5,476 nucleotides of DNA from Comamonadaceae bacterium (GTDB lineage Bacteria; Pseudomonadota; Gammaproteobacteria; Burkholderiales; Burkholderiaceae_C). The DNA lies in contig CANCAO010000137.1 of assembly GCA_947374105.1 (NCBI GenBank), forward strand, positions 1 through 5,476. The letters run 5' to 3'. The first letter of the stretch is position 1; every line of letters begins with the position of its first letter. The translations under genes were made by a program, and so were the position numbers. Of the stretch, positions 5,466 to 5,476 are shown in pieces. Below the pieces are notes generated by a model. It saw only the letters and a list, made by a program, of their open reading frames with translations, was not told the DNA's origin and ran no database searches.

Positions 5466-5476
5466 TCAATTCAATT

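Overview
The window looks like chromosomal DNA from a betaproteobacterium of the order Burkholderiales, probably Comamonadaceae. This rests on protein character: a short-chain PHA regulator PhaR, a RimO, and an RNase R that starts directly at its cold-shock domain. Codon use is GC-rich and intergenic regions are more AT-rich. I cannot name a genus. All genes look like vertically inherited core genes. I see no mobile element, CRISPR array, phage gene or defence gene, and no convincing new multi-gene system.

Layout: (1) 1-494, minus strand: the N-terminal 164 codons of an NAD-dependent short-chain dehydrogenase of the 3-hydroxyacyl-CoA dehydrogenase type II (HSD10-like) group, cut by the left edge. 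(2) 495-647: divergent intergenic region with an extended -10 promoter for (3) tRNA-Val(GAC), 648-724. (4) 725-873: leader with a hairpin, a palindrome abutting a -10-like box, and two overlapping dyads ahead of (5) phaR, 874-1407, the polyhydroxyalkanoate synthesis repressor. (6) A 42-nt gap with a 13-nt palindrome, then (7) rimO, 1450-2832, the ribosomal protein S12 methylthiotransferase. (8) A strong bidirectional terminator shared with the convergent (9) tRNA-Leu(CAG), 2880-2966, minus strand. (10) 2967-3120: divergent promoter region with inverted repeats. (11) rnr, about 3121 or 3148 to 5424, ribonuclease R, followed by (12) an intrinsic terminator near the right edge.

Functionally there are two themes. 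One is carbon storage and acyl-CoA metabolism (the dehydrogenase and PhaR). The other is translation and RNA upkeep (two tRNAs, RimO, RNase R). phaR and rimO are probably co-transcribed, since no terminator separates them; the rest are independent units.

The points most worth a second look are in control sequences. The strongest Shine-Dalgarno ahead of rnr leads to an in-frame ATC where an ATG would be expected, and that Shine-Dalgarno is partly locked in a hairpin. A perfect TGCA-containing palindrome sits directly on the putative phaR -10 box. Both tRNA promoters carry the same 9-mer TGCTATACT.
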